In this document: positions 54,492 through 63,699 of the stretch, one piece after another
How positions within the stretch are numbered: the first letter of the stretch is position 1
How the letters are laid out: the number at the start of each line of letters is the position of its first letter
Assembly: GCF_000426345.1 (NCBI RefSeq)
Contig: NZ_AUFE01000003.1
Location: forward strand, 1-64,000
Reading direction: 5' to 3'
From: Cupriavidus phytohabitans
GTDB lineage: Bacteria > Pseudomonadota > Gammaproteobacteria > Burkholderiales > Burkholderiaceae
Length of the DNA stretch: 64,000 bases
Made by a program: the position numbers and the translations under genes
The notes under the pieces: generated by a model
Told to the model about the DNA's origin: nothing
What the model saw: only the letters and a program-made list of their open reading frames with translations
Databases searched by the model: none

Positions 54492-55529
54492 ATGAAAGAC
54501 CCCGACCCGACCAACGCCCCGCGCCTTCTGCCGGCCGCGTGGTACAGCGTCGGTGCCGTCGCCTATGTCCTGACTGCCCTGGCGCTCTGGACCGTGCTCC
54601 AGGCGAACCTGGTGGCAGCCTTGCTGTCCGGGCTGCTGCTGTATTCCCTGGTGGATGTGCTGGCGCCGCGGCTGAAGCGGCTGAACCAGCGGCACGATGC
54701 GCTGGCGGTGGCGATCCTGTCGGCGCTGATCCTGCTCGGGCTGTCGCTGGCCGGCTGGTTGCTGGTGCGCTTTGTCAGTGGCGATGGCAATACGCTGGAC
54801 GGACTGCTGAACCATGTCGCCGACATTATCGACCAGTCGCGCGGGCAGTTGCCGTCGTGGCTCAGCGACGCGCTGCCTAACGGGGTGGACGAGCTGGCCA
54901 CGGCGCTGATCGAAGCGCTGCGCGCGCATGCGGCCATGGCGCAGAAGCTGGGGGCGGAGGTCCTGCGCACGCTGGTGCATATCCTGATCGGACTGGTGAT
55001 CGGCGCGATGGTGGCGCTTTACCGGGCAGTGTCGCGGCCGAACCGCCGGCCGCTGGCGGCTGCGCTGGTGGCGCGGGCGCGTACGCTGCAGCAGGCGTTT
55101 TCGCAGTTCATCTTTGCGCAGATCCAGATCTCGACGATCAATACCTTGCTGACGGCGCTTTACCTGCTGGTGGTGCTGCCGCTGTTCGGCGTGCACCTGC
55201 CCCTGTCGAAGACGCTGGTGGTCATCACCTTCGTGGCCGGCTTGCTCCCGGTGCTGGGCAACCTGATTTCCAATACGGCCATCGTGGTGGCGTCGTTGTC
55301 AGTGTCGCTGCCGATCGCGGTGGCGTCGCTGGTGTTCCTGGTGGTGATCCACAAGCTGGAGTATTTCCTGAACGCCCGCATCATCGGCGCGCGTATCCAG
55401 GCGGCGGCGTGGGAGCTGCTGGTCGTGATGCTGCTGATGGAGACGCTGTTCGGGATCCCCGGCGTGATTGCAGGGCCGATCTTCTATGCCTACCTGAAGC
55501 GGGAACTGGCCGGGGCCGGCCTGATATGA
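54492..55529 (+). CDS. AI-2E family transporter (PerM-like)
   Basis: A 345-residue inner-membrane protein with about eight hydrophobic segments, including 'VLTALALWTVLQANLVAALLSGLLLYSLVDVLAPRL' and 'LLMETLFGIPGVIAGPIFYAYLKREL', the pattern of the AI-2E/PerM family. Members export diverse small molecules or ions; not all carry AI-2. It is divergent from eutB, and no regulatory link can be claimed. Confidence 0.9.
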   Translation: MKDPDPTNAPRLLPAAWYSVGAVAYVLTALALWTVLQANLVAALLSGLLLYSLVDVLAPRLKRLNQRHDALAVAILSALILLGLSLAGWLLVRFVSGDGNTLDGLLNHVADIIDQSRGQLPSWLSDALPNGVDELATALIEALRAHAAMAQKLGAEVLRTLVHILIGLVIGAMVALYRAVSRPNRRPLAAALVARARTLQQAFSQFIFAQIQISTINTLLTALYLLVVLPLFGVHLPLSKTLVVITFVAGLLPVLGNLISNTAIVVASLSVSLPIAVASLVFLVVIHKLEYFLNARIIGARIQAAAWELLVVMLLMETLFGIPGVIAGPIFYAYLKRELAGAGLI

Positions 55530-55592
55530 CCACGGCGCCCTGGCCGTTGCTGGCTTTGGAGAGGTTTTCAATGCCAGCGCCGTAGCGCCCGC

Positions 55593-55603
55593 TGGTCCGA
55601 CCA
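55593..55603. promoter_or_regulatory. TGGTCCGACCA, LldR-type operator-like site at the 3' side of the GntR gene
   Basis: TGGTNNNACCA is the core recognised by LldR/FadR-type regulators. The site extends to CTGGTCCGACCAATT and matches the one at 56418-56428 at 14 of 15 positions. The two sites sit on either side of the GntR gene, about 820 bp apart. Confidence 0.6.
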
Positions 55604-55620
55604 ATTGCAACCGTGCGCAT

Positions 55621-56382
55621 TCAGCGCCCGTCCTGTTCGTCCTGTTCGTCCTGTTGGTCCGGGTCGTCCTGTTCGACCCGGCTGCGCACGAAGTCGATAT
55701 GCGTCTGCATGGCCGTGCGCGCTTCTTCCGGCCGGCGCGCGCAGATCGCATCACATAGCGTGCGGTGCTGCAGCAGCAACAGTTCCGAGGCGCTGTCGTC
55801 CTGCTCGCGCAGTCCGGTGCCATTGATGGTGATGTGTTCGCGCAGCATGCCGATCACGCTGGTATGCAGGTGCAGGAACATGGTGTTGTGCGAGGCCAGC
55901 GCGATGGCGTCATGCAGGCGCGCATCGGCATCGGCCTCGGCTTGCTTGTCGTCGCCGGCGCGGGCGCGTTCGAGTTCGTCCATCAGGGAGCGGATGCGCT
56001 TGACGTCGGCGGTGTCGGCGCGCAGCGCGGCGAAGTAGGCGGTGGCACCTTCCAGCACGCGGCGGAACTCCAGGATGTCGTCGCGCAGCGCGGGATGGTC
56101 GGCCACCAGCTGGCCCCATGGGGAAGCAATGCCGGCGCGCAGCTGGTCGGTGGCATAGACACCCGCGCCGCGCCGGCTTTGCAGCAGCCCGCGCGCGGCC
56201 AGGCGCTGGATCGCCTCGCGCACGGTGTTGCGCGCCACCGCGTACTGCTCGGCCAGCACGCGCTCGGCCGGCAGCCGCGTGCCTGGCGGCCAGGTGCCGT
56301 CAAGCAGCGCGGTTTCCATCTGGCGCATGACCACCTCCACGCGCCCGCGGGTGCGCCCGCTCCTTTGTGCCGCCACCGTCAT
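55621..56382 (-). CDS. lldR: GntR-family (FadR/FCD) regulator, probable lactate-responsive LldR
   Basis: A 253-residue regulator with a GntR winged helix (20-85, 'RLPAERVLAEQYAVARNTVREAIQRLAARGLL') and an FCD domain (100-235) carrying metal-ligand-type residues ('DARLHDAIALASHN', 'HRTLCDAI'). It is divergent from lutACB, with a TGGTCCAACCA operator between, so control of lactate use is strongly suggested. The C-terminal tail (DQQDEQDEQDGR) is encoded by a 9-bp tandem repeat and looks like a late addition. Confidence 0.88.
   Translation of the reverse strand: MTVAAQRSGRTRGRVEVVMRQMETALLDGTWPPGTRLPAERVLAEQYAVARNTVREAIQRLAARGLLQSRRGAGVYATDQLRAGIASPWGQLVADHPALRDDILEFRRVLEGATAYFAALRADTADVKRIRSLMDELERARAGDDKQAEADADARLHDAIALASHNTMFLHLHTSVIGMLREHITINGTGLREQDDSASELLLLQHRTLCDAICARRPEEARTAMQTHIDFVRSRVEQDDPDQQDEQDEQDGR
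55630..55674 (+). repeat. 9-bp tandem repeat, five units, at the 3' end of the GntR gene
   Basis: Five 9-bp units with consensus GTCCTGTTC (one divergent, GTCCGGGTC) encode the acidic (Glu/Gln/Asp) tail on the minus strand. The core GTCCTGT is shared with the repeat at 39281-39325 in an unrelated gene. Confidence 0.9.
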
Positions 56383-56417
56383 GCCGTCCGCCCTCGCTCC
56401 TCAGCCGCCCCGCCGAC

Positions 56418-56428
56418 TGGTCCAACCA
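56418..56428. promoter_or_regulatory. LldR-type operator ahead of lutA
   Basis: TGGTCCAACCA, extended to CTGGTCCAACCAATT, lies 36 nt from the GntR start and 84 nt from lutA. It fits TGGTNNNACCA, the LldR core, and is placed to control both divergent units. Confidence 0.75.
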
Positions 56429-56511
56429 ATTTGAACTGCCGCTCGGAAGCGGGAATTATGCGCCCAAATGTGCGACCCAGCAGCGCAACCCCAGCACATC
56501 CGGAGCGAGAC

Positions 56512-57294
56512 ATGAAGGATCGTCAGTACCCCAGCGGCCCTGCCCCGACGCAGGCCTACCTCTTTGCCACCTGCCTGGTCGACCTGTTCGTGCCGCAGGC
56601 CGGGCTCGACGCCGTGCGGCTGCTCGAGCGCGAAGGCCTCACCGTACACTTTCCGCGTGCGCAGAGCTGCTGCGGCCAGCCGGCATACAGCAGCGGCAAC
56701 CCCGACGCCGCGCGTGCGGTAGCCCGCGCGCAACTGGACCTGTTCAGCCAGCCATGGCCGGTGGTCGTGCCGTCCGGGTCATGCGCGGGCATGATGCGCC
56801 ACCACTGGCCGCAATTGTTCGCCGACGATCCCGTGGCAGGCCCGAAGGCACGCGCTCTGGCCGAGCGCATCTACGAGCTGGGCGAATTCCTGCTCCACGT
56901 GCTCCACGTCGATTTCGACGACGCCATGCCGCCGGGCCAGGCGCCCGAGCGGATCGTGCTGCATACCTCCTGCGGCGCCCGCCGCGAAATGGGTACGCGC
57001 CAGCACGGCGTGGCGCTGGTCGACGCGTTGCCGGGCGTAACCCGCGTCGAGCATCAGCGCGAGTCGGAATGCTGCGGCTTCGGCGGCACGTTCTCGCTCA
57101 AGCATCCCGATATCTCCGGCGCGATGGTGCGCGACAAGGTTGCGTCCGCCTGCGCCACCGGCTGCGAGCGGCTGGTGTCGGCCGACTGCGGCTGCCTGCT
57201 CAATATCGGCCACACCGCCGCGCATGACGGCGCGCCGCTGCAGGTCGAACACCTGGCCAGCTTCCTGTGGCGCCGTACCGGAGGTGCCGCATGA
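56512..57294 (+). CDS. lutA: LutA, lactate utilisation iron-sulfur protein
   Basis: A 260-residue cysteine-rich (CCG-domain) protein homologous to LutA/LldE, part of the LutABC L-lactate oxidising complex. Two CCG motifs are present: 'AQSCCGQPAYSSGNP' and 'ESECCGFGGTFSLKHPDIS'. It opens the lutACB operon; its stop overlaps the next start (ATGA). The complex oxidises lactate to pyruvate and feeds electrons to the respiratory chain. Confidence 0.93.
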   Translation: MKDRQYPSGPAPTQAYLFATCLVDLFVPQAGLDAVRLLEREGLTVHFPRAQSCCGQPAYSSGNPDAARAVARAQLDLFSQPWPVVVPSGSCAGMMRHHWPQLFADDPVAGPKARALAERIYELGEFLLHVLHVDFDDAMPPGQAPERIVLHTSCGARREMGTRQHGVALVDALPGVTRVEHQRESECCGFGGTFSLKHPDISGAMVRDKVASACATGCERLVSADCGCLLNIGHTAAHDGAPLQVEHLASFLWRRTGGAA

Positions 57295-57998
57295 GCACGC
57301 CCGGCGCCCGCGAACGAATGCTCGGCCGGCTGCGCGCCGCCGCTCCCGCGCCTGCATCCTCCACCGCTGAACTGGACCGCCGCATCGATGGCCATTTCGA
57401 GGCACGCCGACATGGCGCTCCGAGCGTCGACGCGTTGGTCGATGCGATGCGCATCGCACTGGAAGCCTTGCACGCGGAAGTCTGGTGCGCCAATGAGCAA
57501 GCGTGGCCTGTGCTGCTGGCCTCGGCGCTGGCCGAAGCCGGCGTCCGGCGCGTGCTGCTCGACCCCGCCAGCCGCGCCGGCGCGGCGCTGGCTGCCGCGC
57601 TGCCGCCGCAGGTCGAAGCCATCGGCTTTGACCGCCCCATCGAAACCTGGAAAGCAGAATTGTTCGACACCGTCGACGCCGGCTTCACCGTGGCGCGCTC
57701 GGGCATTGCCGCCACCGGCACGCTGATCGTTGCCCCGGACGCAGGTTCGCCGCGCACGGTGTCGCTGGTGCCGCCGCTGCATGTGGCGCTGGTGCGCGCA
57801 TCGACGCTGCACCATGACCTGCACATGGCCGCGCGCGCCGAACGCTGGCGCGACGGCATGCCGACCAACCTGGTGATGATCTCGGGCCCGTCCAAGACTT
57901 CCGATATCCAGCAGACGCTGGCCTATGGCGCGCACGGCCCGCGCCGGCTGTGGGTCGTCATCGTGCGGGACATCGACAACACGGAGGCCCCGCAATGA
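57291..57998 (+). CDS. lutC: LutC, LUD-domain lactate utilisation protein
   Basis: A 235-residue protein with a single LUD domain ('DAGFTVARSGIAATGTLIVAPDAGSPRTVSLVPPLHVALVR'), as in LutC/LldG. It overlaps both neighbours by four bases (ATGA at each end), giving the gene order A-C-B. The N-terminal 60 residues are variable. Confidence 0.92.
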   Translation: MSTPGARERMLGRLRAAAPAPASSTAELDRRIDGHFEARRHGAPSVDALVDAMRIALEALHAEVWCANEQAWPVLLASALAEAGVRRVLLDPASRAGAALAAALPPQVEAIGFDRPIETWKAELFDTVDAGFTVARSGIAATGTLIVAPDAGSPRTVSLVPPLHVALVRASTLHHDLHMAARAERWRDGMPTNLVMISGPSKTSDIQQTLAYGAHGPRRLWVVIVRDIDNTEAPQ

Positions 57999-59440
57999 GC
58001 CAGAGCACGCTGCATTTCGTCGCGCCGCAAGACTTCAAGGCGCGTGCGCGCGAGGCGCTGGACGATCCCAAGCTGCGCCAGAGCTTTCGCGGCGCGATGG
58101 ACTTCCTGCAGGGCAAGCGGCTGGCGCAGTTTCCCGACGCGGATGAGCTGGAGCGGCTGCGCGACCTGGGCGAGGCGGTGCGTCAGCACGCGCTCGCCAA
58201 CCTGCCGGATCTGCTGGTGCAGCTGGAGGACAAGCTCGCCGCCGCCGGTGTTCAGGTCCACTGGGCCGAGACCGCCGACGACGCCAACCGCATCATCCAC
58301 GGCATCGCGGCAGCGAGGCAGGCCAGGCGCGTGATCAAGGGCAAGTCGATGGCCAGCGAGGAAATCGAGCTGAACCATTACCTGGCCGAGCGCGGCGTCG
58401 AATGCATCGAGTCGGACATGGGCGAGTACATCGTCCAGCTTGCGGGCGAGAAGCCGTCGCATATCGTGATGCCGGCGATCCACAAGACCAAGGGCGATAT
58501 CGCCGCGCTGTTCGAGCAGCATATTCCCGACACGCCCTATACCGAGGACGTCGACGCGCTGATCCAGACCGGACGCCGCGCGCTGCGGCAGGAGTTCGTC
58601 GGCGCCGATATCGGCCTGTCCGGCGTCAACTTCGCCGCGGCGGACACCGGCACCCTGTGGCTGGTCGAGAACGAGGGCAACGGCCGCCTTTCCACCACCG
58701 TCCCCGATGTGCATATCGCCATCATGGGCATGGAAAAGGTAGTGGCGAAGCTCGAGCACATCGTGCCGCTGTCGAGCCTGCTGACGCGCTCGGCCACCGG
58801 GCAGGCCATCACCACGTATTTCAACCTCATCTCCGGCCCGCGCCGCGACGGCGAGCGCGACGGGCCGCGCGAGGTGCACCTGGTACTGCTCGACAACGGC
58901 CGTACGCAGGCCTACGCCGACGCGCAGCTGCGCGCCACGCTGCAGTGCATCCGCTGCGGGGCATGCATGAACCACTGCCCGGTCTATACGCGCATCGGCG
59001 GCCATGCCTATGGCACGACCTATCCCGGTCCGATCGGCAAGATCATTTCGCCGCATTTGCTGGGACTCGAAGCCACTGCGGACCTGCCCACCGCATCCAG
59101 CTTGTGCGGCGCGTGCGGTGAGGTCTGCCCGGTGCGCATCCCGATCCCGCAATTGCTGGTACGCCTGCGCACCGAATCGAACCGCGATCCCGAGGAACGG
59201 GTGGTCAACCCGCTGCGTGGCCAGGGTGCGAAGTACAGCAAGGGCGAGCACCTGGTGTGGCGCTTCTGGAGCGGGGCGTACTCGCACCCGGCCACTTACC
59301 GGCTGTTCCGCTGGGCGGCCACAAGACTGCGTGCGCTGGCGCCGTCGAAGCAGATGGGATGGACGCAGCATCGCACGCCGCTGAAGCCGGCGGCGAAGAG
59401 CCTGGCGGATCTGCTCAAGGAGAAGGGGCAGCCGGAGTAG
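57995..59440 (+). CDS. lutB: LutB, iron-sulfur cluster-binding lactate utilisation protein
   Basis: A 481-residue protein with an N-terminal LUD domain (about 60-300, 'ADIGLSGVNFAAADTGTLWLVENEGNGR') and two 4Fe-4S cysteine clusters, 'CIRCGACMNHCPVY' and 'CGACGEVCPVRIP', as in LutB/LldF. A C-terminal segment resembles the DUF3390 tail. It completes the LutABC enzyme. It overlaps lutC by four bases and is followed by a hairpin repeat and lctP. Confidence 0.94.
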   Translation: MSQSTLHFVAPQDFKARAREALDDPKLRQSFRGAMDFLQGKRLAQFPDADELERLRDLGEAVRQHALANLPDLLVQLEDKLAAAGVQVHWAETADDANRIIHGIAAARQARRVIKGKSMASEEIELNHYLAERGVECIESDMGEYIVQLAGEKPSHIVMPAIHKTKGDIAALFEQHIPDTPYTEDVDALIQTGRRALRQEFVGADIGLSGVNFAAADTGTLWLVENEGNGRLSTTVPDVHIAIMGMEKVVAKLEHIVPLSSLLTRSATGQAITTYFNLISGPRRDGERDGPREVHLVLLDNGRTQAYADAQLRATLQCIRCGACMNHCPVYTRIGGHAYGTTYPGPIGKIISPHLLGLEATADLPTASSLCGACGEVCPVRIPIPQLLVRLRTESNRDPEERVVNPLRGQGAKYSKGEHLVWRFWSGAYSHPATYRLFRWAATRLRALAPSKQMGWTQHRTPLKPAAKSLADLLKEKGQPE

Positions 59441-59466
59441 GCGCCCGATCCTTCCGACTCCCGATT

Positions 59467-59504
59467 GTGTGCTCCCTCTCCCGCAAGCGGGAGAGGGAGC
59501 ACAC
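59467..59504. repeat. CT/GA-rich hairpin repeat, copy 3 (18-bp perfect stem)
   Basis: The arms GTGTGCTCCCTCTCCCGC and GCGGGAGAGGGAGCACAC form an 18-bp perfect stem with a 2-nt AA loop, 26 nt after the lutB stop and 80 nt before lctP. It is the longest copy and may tune the read-through from lutACB to lctP. Confidence 0.88.
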
Positions 59505-59584
59505 AGGCGGCCGGAATCAAGCCGTCGCGCTTCCCAGAACAACAAACATTTTCCCGAAACACCACTGAAGCAGGAGACTAAAAC

Positions 59585-61285
59585 GTGCAACCCTGGACCC
59601 AACTCTATACGCCGCTAGGCAGCCTGTGGCTGTCGGCGCTGGCGGCGGCCATTCCCATCCTGTTTTTCTTCATCGCGCTGGCCGTGTGGCGCATGAAGGG
59701 TCATGTCGCCGCCGCGGTCACGTTGCTGCTGGCGCTCGGCGTGGCGATCTTCGCCTACGGCATGCCGGTGCAGCAGGCGCTGGCCGCGGCCGGCTTCGGC
59801 TTTGCCTACGGGCTGTGGCCGATCGCATGGATCATCGTGACCGCGGTGTTCCTCTACAAGATCGTGGTCAAGACCGGCCAGTTCGATATCATCCGCGCCT
59901 CGGTGCTGGCGATCACCGACGACCAGCGCCTGCAGATGCTGCTGATCGGCTTTGCCTTCGGCGCTTTCCTGGAAGGCGCGGCGGGCTTCGGCGCGCCGGT
60001 GGCGATCACCGCCGCGCTGCTGGTCGGCCTGGGCTTCAATCCGCTGTATGCCGCGGGGCTGTGCCTGATCGCCAATACCGCGCCGGTGGCGTTTGGCGCG
60101 ATGGGCATTCCCATCATCGTGGCCGGGCAGGTCACGGGCATCGATCCCTTCCATATCGGTGCCATGGCCGGCCGCCAGCTGCCGCTGCTGTCGCTGCTGG
60201 TGCCGTTCTGGCTGGTGTTCATGATGGACGGCGCCAAGGGCGTGCGCGAGACGTGGCCGGCGGCGCTGGTGTGCGGCGGCAGCTTCGCGGTGACGCAATA
60301 CTTCACTTCCAACCATATCGGGCCGGAACTGCCGGACATCACCTCGGCGCTGGTGAGCCTGGTGTCGCTGGCCGCGTTCCTGAAGGTCTGGCAGCCGCGC
60401 AGCGCTTCGCAGCGCGCAGGCGGTGCGGTCAGCGGCGGTACCGTGGCGCTGGCCGGCTTTGGCGGCGGCTTCGGCGGCGCTCCGGTGAGCCGCAAGGCAT
60501 CGCCCTACACGCTGGCGCAGACGCTGCGCGCCTGGGCACCGTTCGGCATCCTGACGGCGATCGTCACGGTATGGAGCCTGCAGCCGTTCAAGGCGCTGTT
60601 CGCCGCCAACGGCGCGCTGGCGGGCACGGTGCTGAAGTTCAAGGTGCCGGGGCTGGACCAGATGGTGATCAAGGCCGCGCCGATCGTGGCCACGCCCAAG
60701 GCCTATGATGCCGTGCTCAAGCTCGATTTGCTGTCCGCCGTGGGTACCGCGATCCTGCTGACCGCCCTGATCTCCGCGGTGCTGCTTAAGATGAAGCCGC
60801 GCGCGCTGCTGGCGACCTTTGGCGAGACGCTGGTGGAACTGGCGCGCCCGGTGCTGTCGATCGGGCTGGTGCTGGCCTTTGCCTTCGTCGCGAACTACTC
60901 CGGCATGTCGTCCACGCTGGCGCTGCTGCTGGCCGGCACCGGTGCCGCGTTCCCGTTCTTCTCGCCGTTCCTCGGCTGGCTGGGCGTGTTCCTGACCGGA
61001 TCGGATACCTCCTCCAACGCGCTGTTCTGCGCGCTGCAGAACACCACCGCGCACCAGATCGGCGTGTCCGACACGCTGATGGTGGCGGCCAACACCACCG
61101 GCGGCGTGACCGCGAAGATGATCTCGCCGCAATCGATCGCGGTGGCCTGCGCGGCGACGGGGCTGGTCGGGAAGGAGTCGGAGCTGTTCCGGTTTACCGT
61201 CAAGCACAGCCTGTTGTTTGCGGTGATCATCGGGGTGATCACGATGGTGCAGGCTTATTGGCTGCCGGGAATGATTCCCGGGTGA
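59585..61285 (+). CDS. lctP: L-lactate permease (LctP/LldP family)
   Basis: A 566-residue inner-membrane protein with about 12-14 hydrophobic helices. The family marks are '[25 protein letters not shown]', '[14 protein letters not shown]' and '[26 protein letters not shown]'. It imports L-lactate (and often D-lactate or glycolate) with protons. The start is GTG at 59585 with GCAGGAGA ahead. It lies downstream of lutACB, so uptake and oxidation are encoded together. Confidence 0.94.
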   Translation: MQPWTQLYTPLGSLWLSALAAAIPILFFFIALAVWRMKGHVAAAVTLLLALGVAIFAYGMPVQQALAAAGFGFAYGLWPIAWIIVTAVFLYKIVVKTGQFDIIRASVLAITDDQRLQMLLIGFAFGAFLEGAAGFGAPVAITAALLVGLGFNPLYAAGLCLIANTAPVAFGAMGIPIIVAGQVTGIDPFHIGAMAGRQLPLLSLLVPFWLVFMMDGAKGVRETWPAALVCGGSFAVTQYFTSNHIGPELPDITSALVSLVSLAAFLKVWQPRSASQRAGGAVSGGTVALAGFGGGFGGAPVSRKASPYTLAQTLRAWAPFGILTAIVTVWSLQPFKALFAANGALAGTVLKFKVPGLDQMVIKAAPIVATPKAYDAVLKLDLLSAVGTAILLTALISAVLLKMKPRALLATFGETLVELARPVLSIGLVLAFAFVANYSGMSSTLALLLAGTGAAFPFFSPFLGWLGVFLTGSDTSSNALFCALQNTTAHQIGVSDTLMVAANTTGGVTAKMISPQSIAVACAATGLVGKESELFRFTVKHSLLFAVIIGVITMVQAYWLPGMIPG

Positions 61286-61292
61286 GTGTTTG

Positions 61293-61322
61293 CTCCCCTC
61301 TCCCGCCTGCGGGAGAGGGGAG
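61293..61322. repeat. CT/GA-rich hairpin repeat, copy 4
   Basis: The arms CTCCCCTCTCCCGC and GCGGGAGAGGGGAG are identical to those of copy 1, with a CT loop, 7 nt after the lctP stop and 43 nt before the end of the convergent CoA-transferase gene. Confidence 0.87.
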
Positions 61323-61365
61323 ACATCACGCGCGGATCGGGCGTTGTCGGCAGACTCGGCTGCGC

Positions 61366-62487
61366 CTAATCCAGAAACGCATCCCCCTCCGTCAACGGCG
61401 CATGCCGGTAGGTGGCCGGCGTCCGGCTCAGCTTGACCGGCGCGCCCAGCCCCTTGTAGCCGCCCTCCATCTCCACCACCATCTCCCGATGCACGGTATG
61501 CGGATGCTGCAACGCATCGGCCACCGACAGCACCGGCGCGCACGGCACGCCCGCAGCCACCAGCGTGTCGGCCAATGCCTTACCATCCAGCGCGCGCGTG
61601 CGCGCCTCCAGTTCGGCCTTCAGCGCCACCCGGTTCACCGAGCGCGCGCCTGCCGTGGCATAACGCTCGTCGTCGGCCAGCGCCGCGACCTGCAGGTGTT
61701 CGCACAGGATGCGGAACTGCCGGTCGTTGCCGACCGCAAGAAAAATCGGGTCCGTGGCCGTCGCCACCGTGTCATACGGGTAGATGTTCGGATGGGCGTT
61801 GCCGGTGCGCACCGGCGTCTTGCCGCTCATGAACCAGTTGGCCGCATGCGGGTGCAGCAGCGACAGGCCGGAGTCATAGAGCGCCGCCTCGACGAACTGG
61901 CCGCGCCCGCTGCGCTCGCGTTCCTGCAGCGCCAGCAGCACGCCCAGTGCGGCATTCATGCCAGTGACCATGTCGACCACGGGCAGGCCCACGCGCAGGG
62001 CGTCGCCGTCGGCCTCGCCGTTGATGCTCATCAGACCCGCCATGGCCTGCACGGCAGCGTCATAGCCGGGCAGCCCGCCGAGAGGACCGTCCGCGCCGAA
62101 GCCGGACACGCGGCAATGCACCAGGCGCGGGAAGCGCTGTGACAGCGTGTCATAGCCCAGGCCCCATTTCTCCATGGTGCCGGTCTTGAAGTTCTCGACG
62201 AGCACGTCGGCGTCCGCGAGCAGCGCGAGGAGCACCGTGCGGTCGGCCTCCGTGGTCAGGTCCAGCCGCATCACGCGCTTGTTGCGGTTCAGGCCGAAGT
62301 AGTACGACGCGACGCCGTCCTTGAACGGCGGCCCCCAGGTACGGGTGTCGTCGCCTTGCGGCGGTTCGATCTTGAGCACGTCGGCGCCGTGGTCGCCCAG
62401 GATCTGGCCACAGTACGGGCCGCCCAGGATGCGCGACAGGTCGACCACGCGGATGCCGGCAAGCGCGCCGGGGCTGGATTGGGTCAT
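61366..62487 (-). CDS. CaiB/BaiF-type CoA-transferase (family III)
   Basis: A 373-residue CoA-transferase that moves CoA between acyl groups through an aspartyl-CoA anhydride. The opening 'IRVVDLSRILGGPYCGQILGDHGADVLKIEPP' is diagnostic, and the catalytic Asp is Asp143 in 'LPGYDAAVQA'. It is followed, 25 nt on, by a Bug receptor and then the probable acyl-CoA dehydrogenase gene, a grouping common in Cupriavidus for the uptake and activation of an organic acid. Confidence 0.92.
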   Translation of the reverse strand: MTQSSPGALAGIRVVDLSRILGGPYCGQILGDHGADVLKIEPPQGDDTRTWGPPFKDGVASYYFGLNRNKRVMRLDLTTEADRTVLLALLADADVLVENFKTGTMEKWGLGYDTLSQRFPRLVHCRVSGFGADGPLGGLPGYDAAVQAMAGLMSINGEADGDALRVGLPVVDMVTGMNAALGVLLALQERERSGRGQFVEAALYDSGLSLLHPHAANWFMSGKTPVRTGNAHPNIYPYDTVATATDPIFLAVGNDRQFRILCEHLQVAALADDERYATAGARSVNRVALKAELEARTRALDGKALADTLVAAGVPCAPVLSVADALQHPHTVHREMVVEMEGGYKGLGAPVKLSRTPATYRHAPLTEGDAFLD

Positions 62488-62512
62488 GGCTGGCTCCTGT
62501 TCACCTGGTCGC

Positions 62513-63487
62513 TTAGTCAAGCTGTGCGCCCGACTTCTGCACCACGGCGCGCCACTTGCCGACCTCGGCCTTGACGAAGCCGCCAAGCTGCTCCGGGGTG
62601 GTCGACGGCGCGAATTCCAGGCCCTGCGCCTGCAGGGTCTTGCGGACTTCGGGCTGCTTCAGCGCATCGGCGAAGGCGCGGTTGAGCTTGCCGATCACTT
62701 CTGGCGGCGTACCGGCCGGCGCCACCACGCCGAAGAACACCGAAACGTCGAAGCCCGGCACGCCCTGCTCGGCGACAGTCGGCACATCCGGCAGCGCCTG
62801 CGAGCGCGCCTTGGTAGTGACACCGAGCGCGCGCACCTTGCCGCTCTTGATGAAGGGCATCGCGGTCAGCACGTCGGTGAAGGTCATGCTGACCTGGCCG
62901 CCGAGCAGGTCGTTCAGCGCCGGGCCGGTGCCCTTGTACGGGATATGCTGGAAGTCGGTGCCGGTGACGTTGTTGAACAGCACGCCCGCCAGGTGCGACG
63001 ACGCGCCGTTGCCGGACGAGGCATAGGTCAGCTTGCCCGGATGCGCCTTGCCGTAGGCGATGAGCTCGTTGACGTTCTTGGCCGGCACCGACGGGTTCAC
63101 CACCAGCACGTTGGGCAGCTGGCCGATCTGAATGACTGGGGCGAAGCTCTTGACCGGGTCGTAGTTGATCTTGCGATAGAGGCTGACGTTGATCGCCAGC
63201 GGCGCCGAGGTGCCGAACATCAGCGTGTAGCCGTCAGGCTCGGCGCGCGCGACCGCCTCCGCGCCGATGTTGCCGCCGGCGCCGGCGCGGTTTTCCACCA
63301 CCACCGGCTGGCCCAGGCTGGTCTTGAGCGCGGCGGCCAGCGTGCGGGCCATGGCGTCGGTCGGACCGCCCGGCGGATAGGTGACGACCATCATGATGGG
63401 CTTGGTCGGGAAGTCCTTCTGGGCGAAGGCGGGGGCGATGCAGAGCGAGCACGCGGCAATGGCCGCGAGGCGGTGCCAGAGTTTCAT
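62513..63487 (-). CDS. Bug-family (TctC) periplasmic receptor
   Basis: A 324-residue Bug receptor with a clear Sec signal (about 22 residues, ending 'APAFAQ') and the family marks 'PTKPIMMVVTYPPGGPTD', 'VVVENRAGAGGNIGA' and 'HIPYKGTGPALNDLL'. It lies between the acyl-CoA dehydrogenase-like and CoA-transferase genes and probably binds the carboxylate that they process. Confidence 0.93.
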   Translation of the reverse strand: MKLWHRLAAIAACSLCIAPAFAQKDFPTKPIMMVVTYPPGGPTDAMARTLAAALKTSLGQPVVVENRAGAGGNIGAEAVARAEPDGYTLMFGTSAPLAINVSLYRKINYDPVKSFAPVIQIGQLPNVLVVNPSVPAKNVNELIAYGKAHPGKLTYASSGNGASSHLAGVLFNNVTGTDFQHIPYKGTGPALNDLLGGQVSMTFTDVLTAMPFIKSGKVRALGVTTKARSQALPDVPTVAEQGVPGFDVSVFFGVVAPAGTPPEVIGKLNRAFADALKQPEVRKTLQAQGLEFAPSTTPEQLGGFVKAEVGKWRAVVQKSGAQLD

Positions 63488-63550
63488 GGCGTTGTCTCCT
63501 GGTGTAGGACATCTCCCGCGGAGGGCGGGATGGTTGGGGCGTCTGGGGGT

Positions 63551-63588
63551 GCTCCCCCCCCCGCTTGCGGGAGAGGGTTGGGGAGAGG
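63551..63588 (-). repeat. CT/GA-rich repeat, copy 5 (degenerate, inverted)
   Basis: Contains GCTTGCGGGAGAGGG then TTGGGGAGAGG with a run of nine C residues on the left. Read on the minus strand it matches the layout of copy 6 (CCCTCTCC..., then CCCTCTCCCGC, then GCGGG), so it lies head-to-head with that copy. Confidence 0.6.
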
Positions 63589-63631
63589 TCGGGAGCATCA
63601 ACGAAGCGAGGCGTATCGGCATGCCACCGCC

Positions 63632-63670
63632 TGCCCTCTCCCCCGGCCCCTCTCCCGCAGGCGGGAGAGG
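63632..63670 (+). repeat. CT/GA-rich hairpin repeat, copy 6
   Basis: TGCCCTCTCCCCC is followed by a 10-bp perfect stem (CCTCTCCCGC / GCGGGAGAGG) with an AG loop, 30 nt past the end of the leftward gene at 63700. It has the same core as copies 1, 3 and 4. Confidence 0.75.
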
Positions 63671-63699
63671 AGAGCAAACAAAGGGGAATGGCTACCGCG

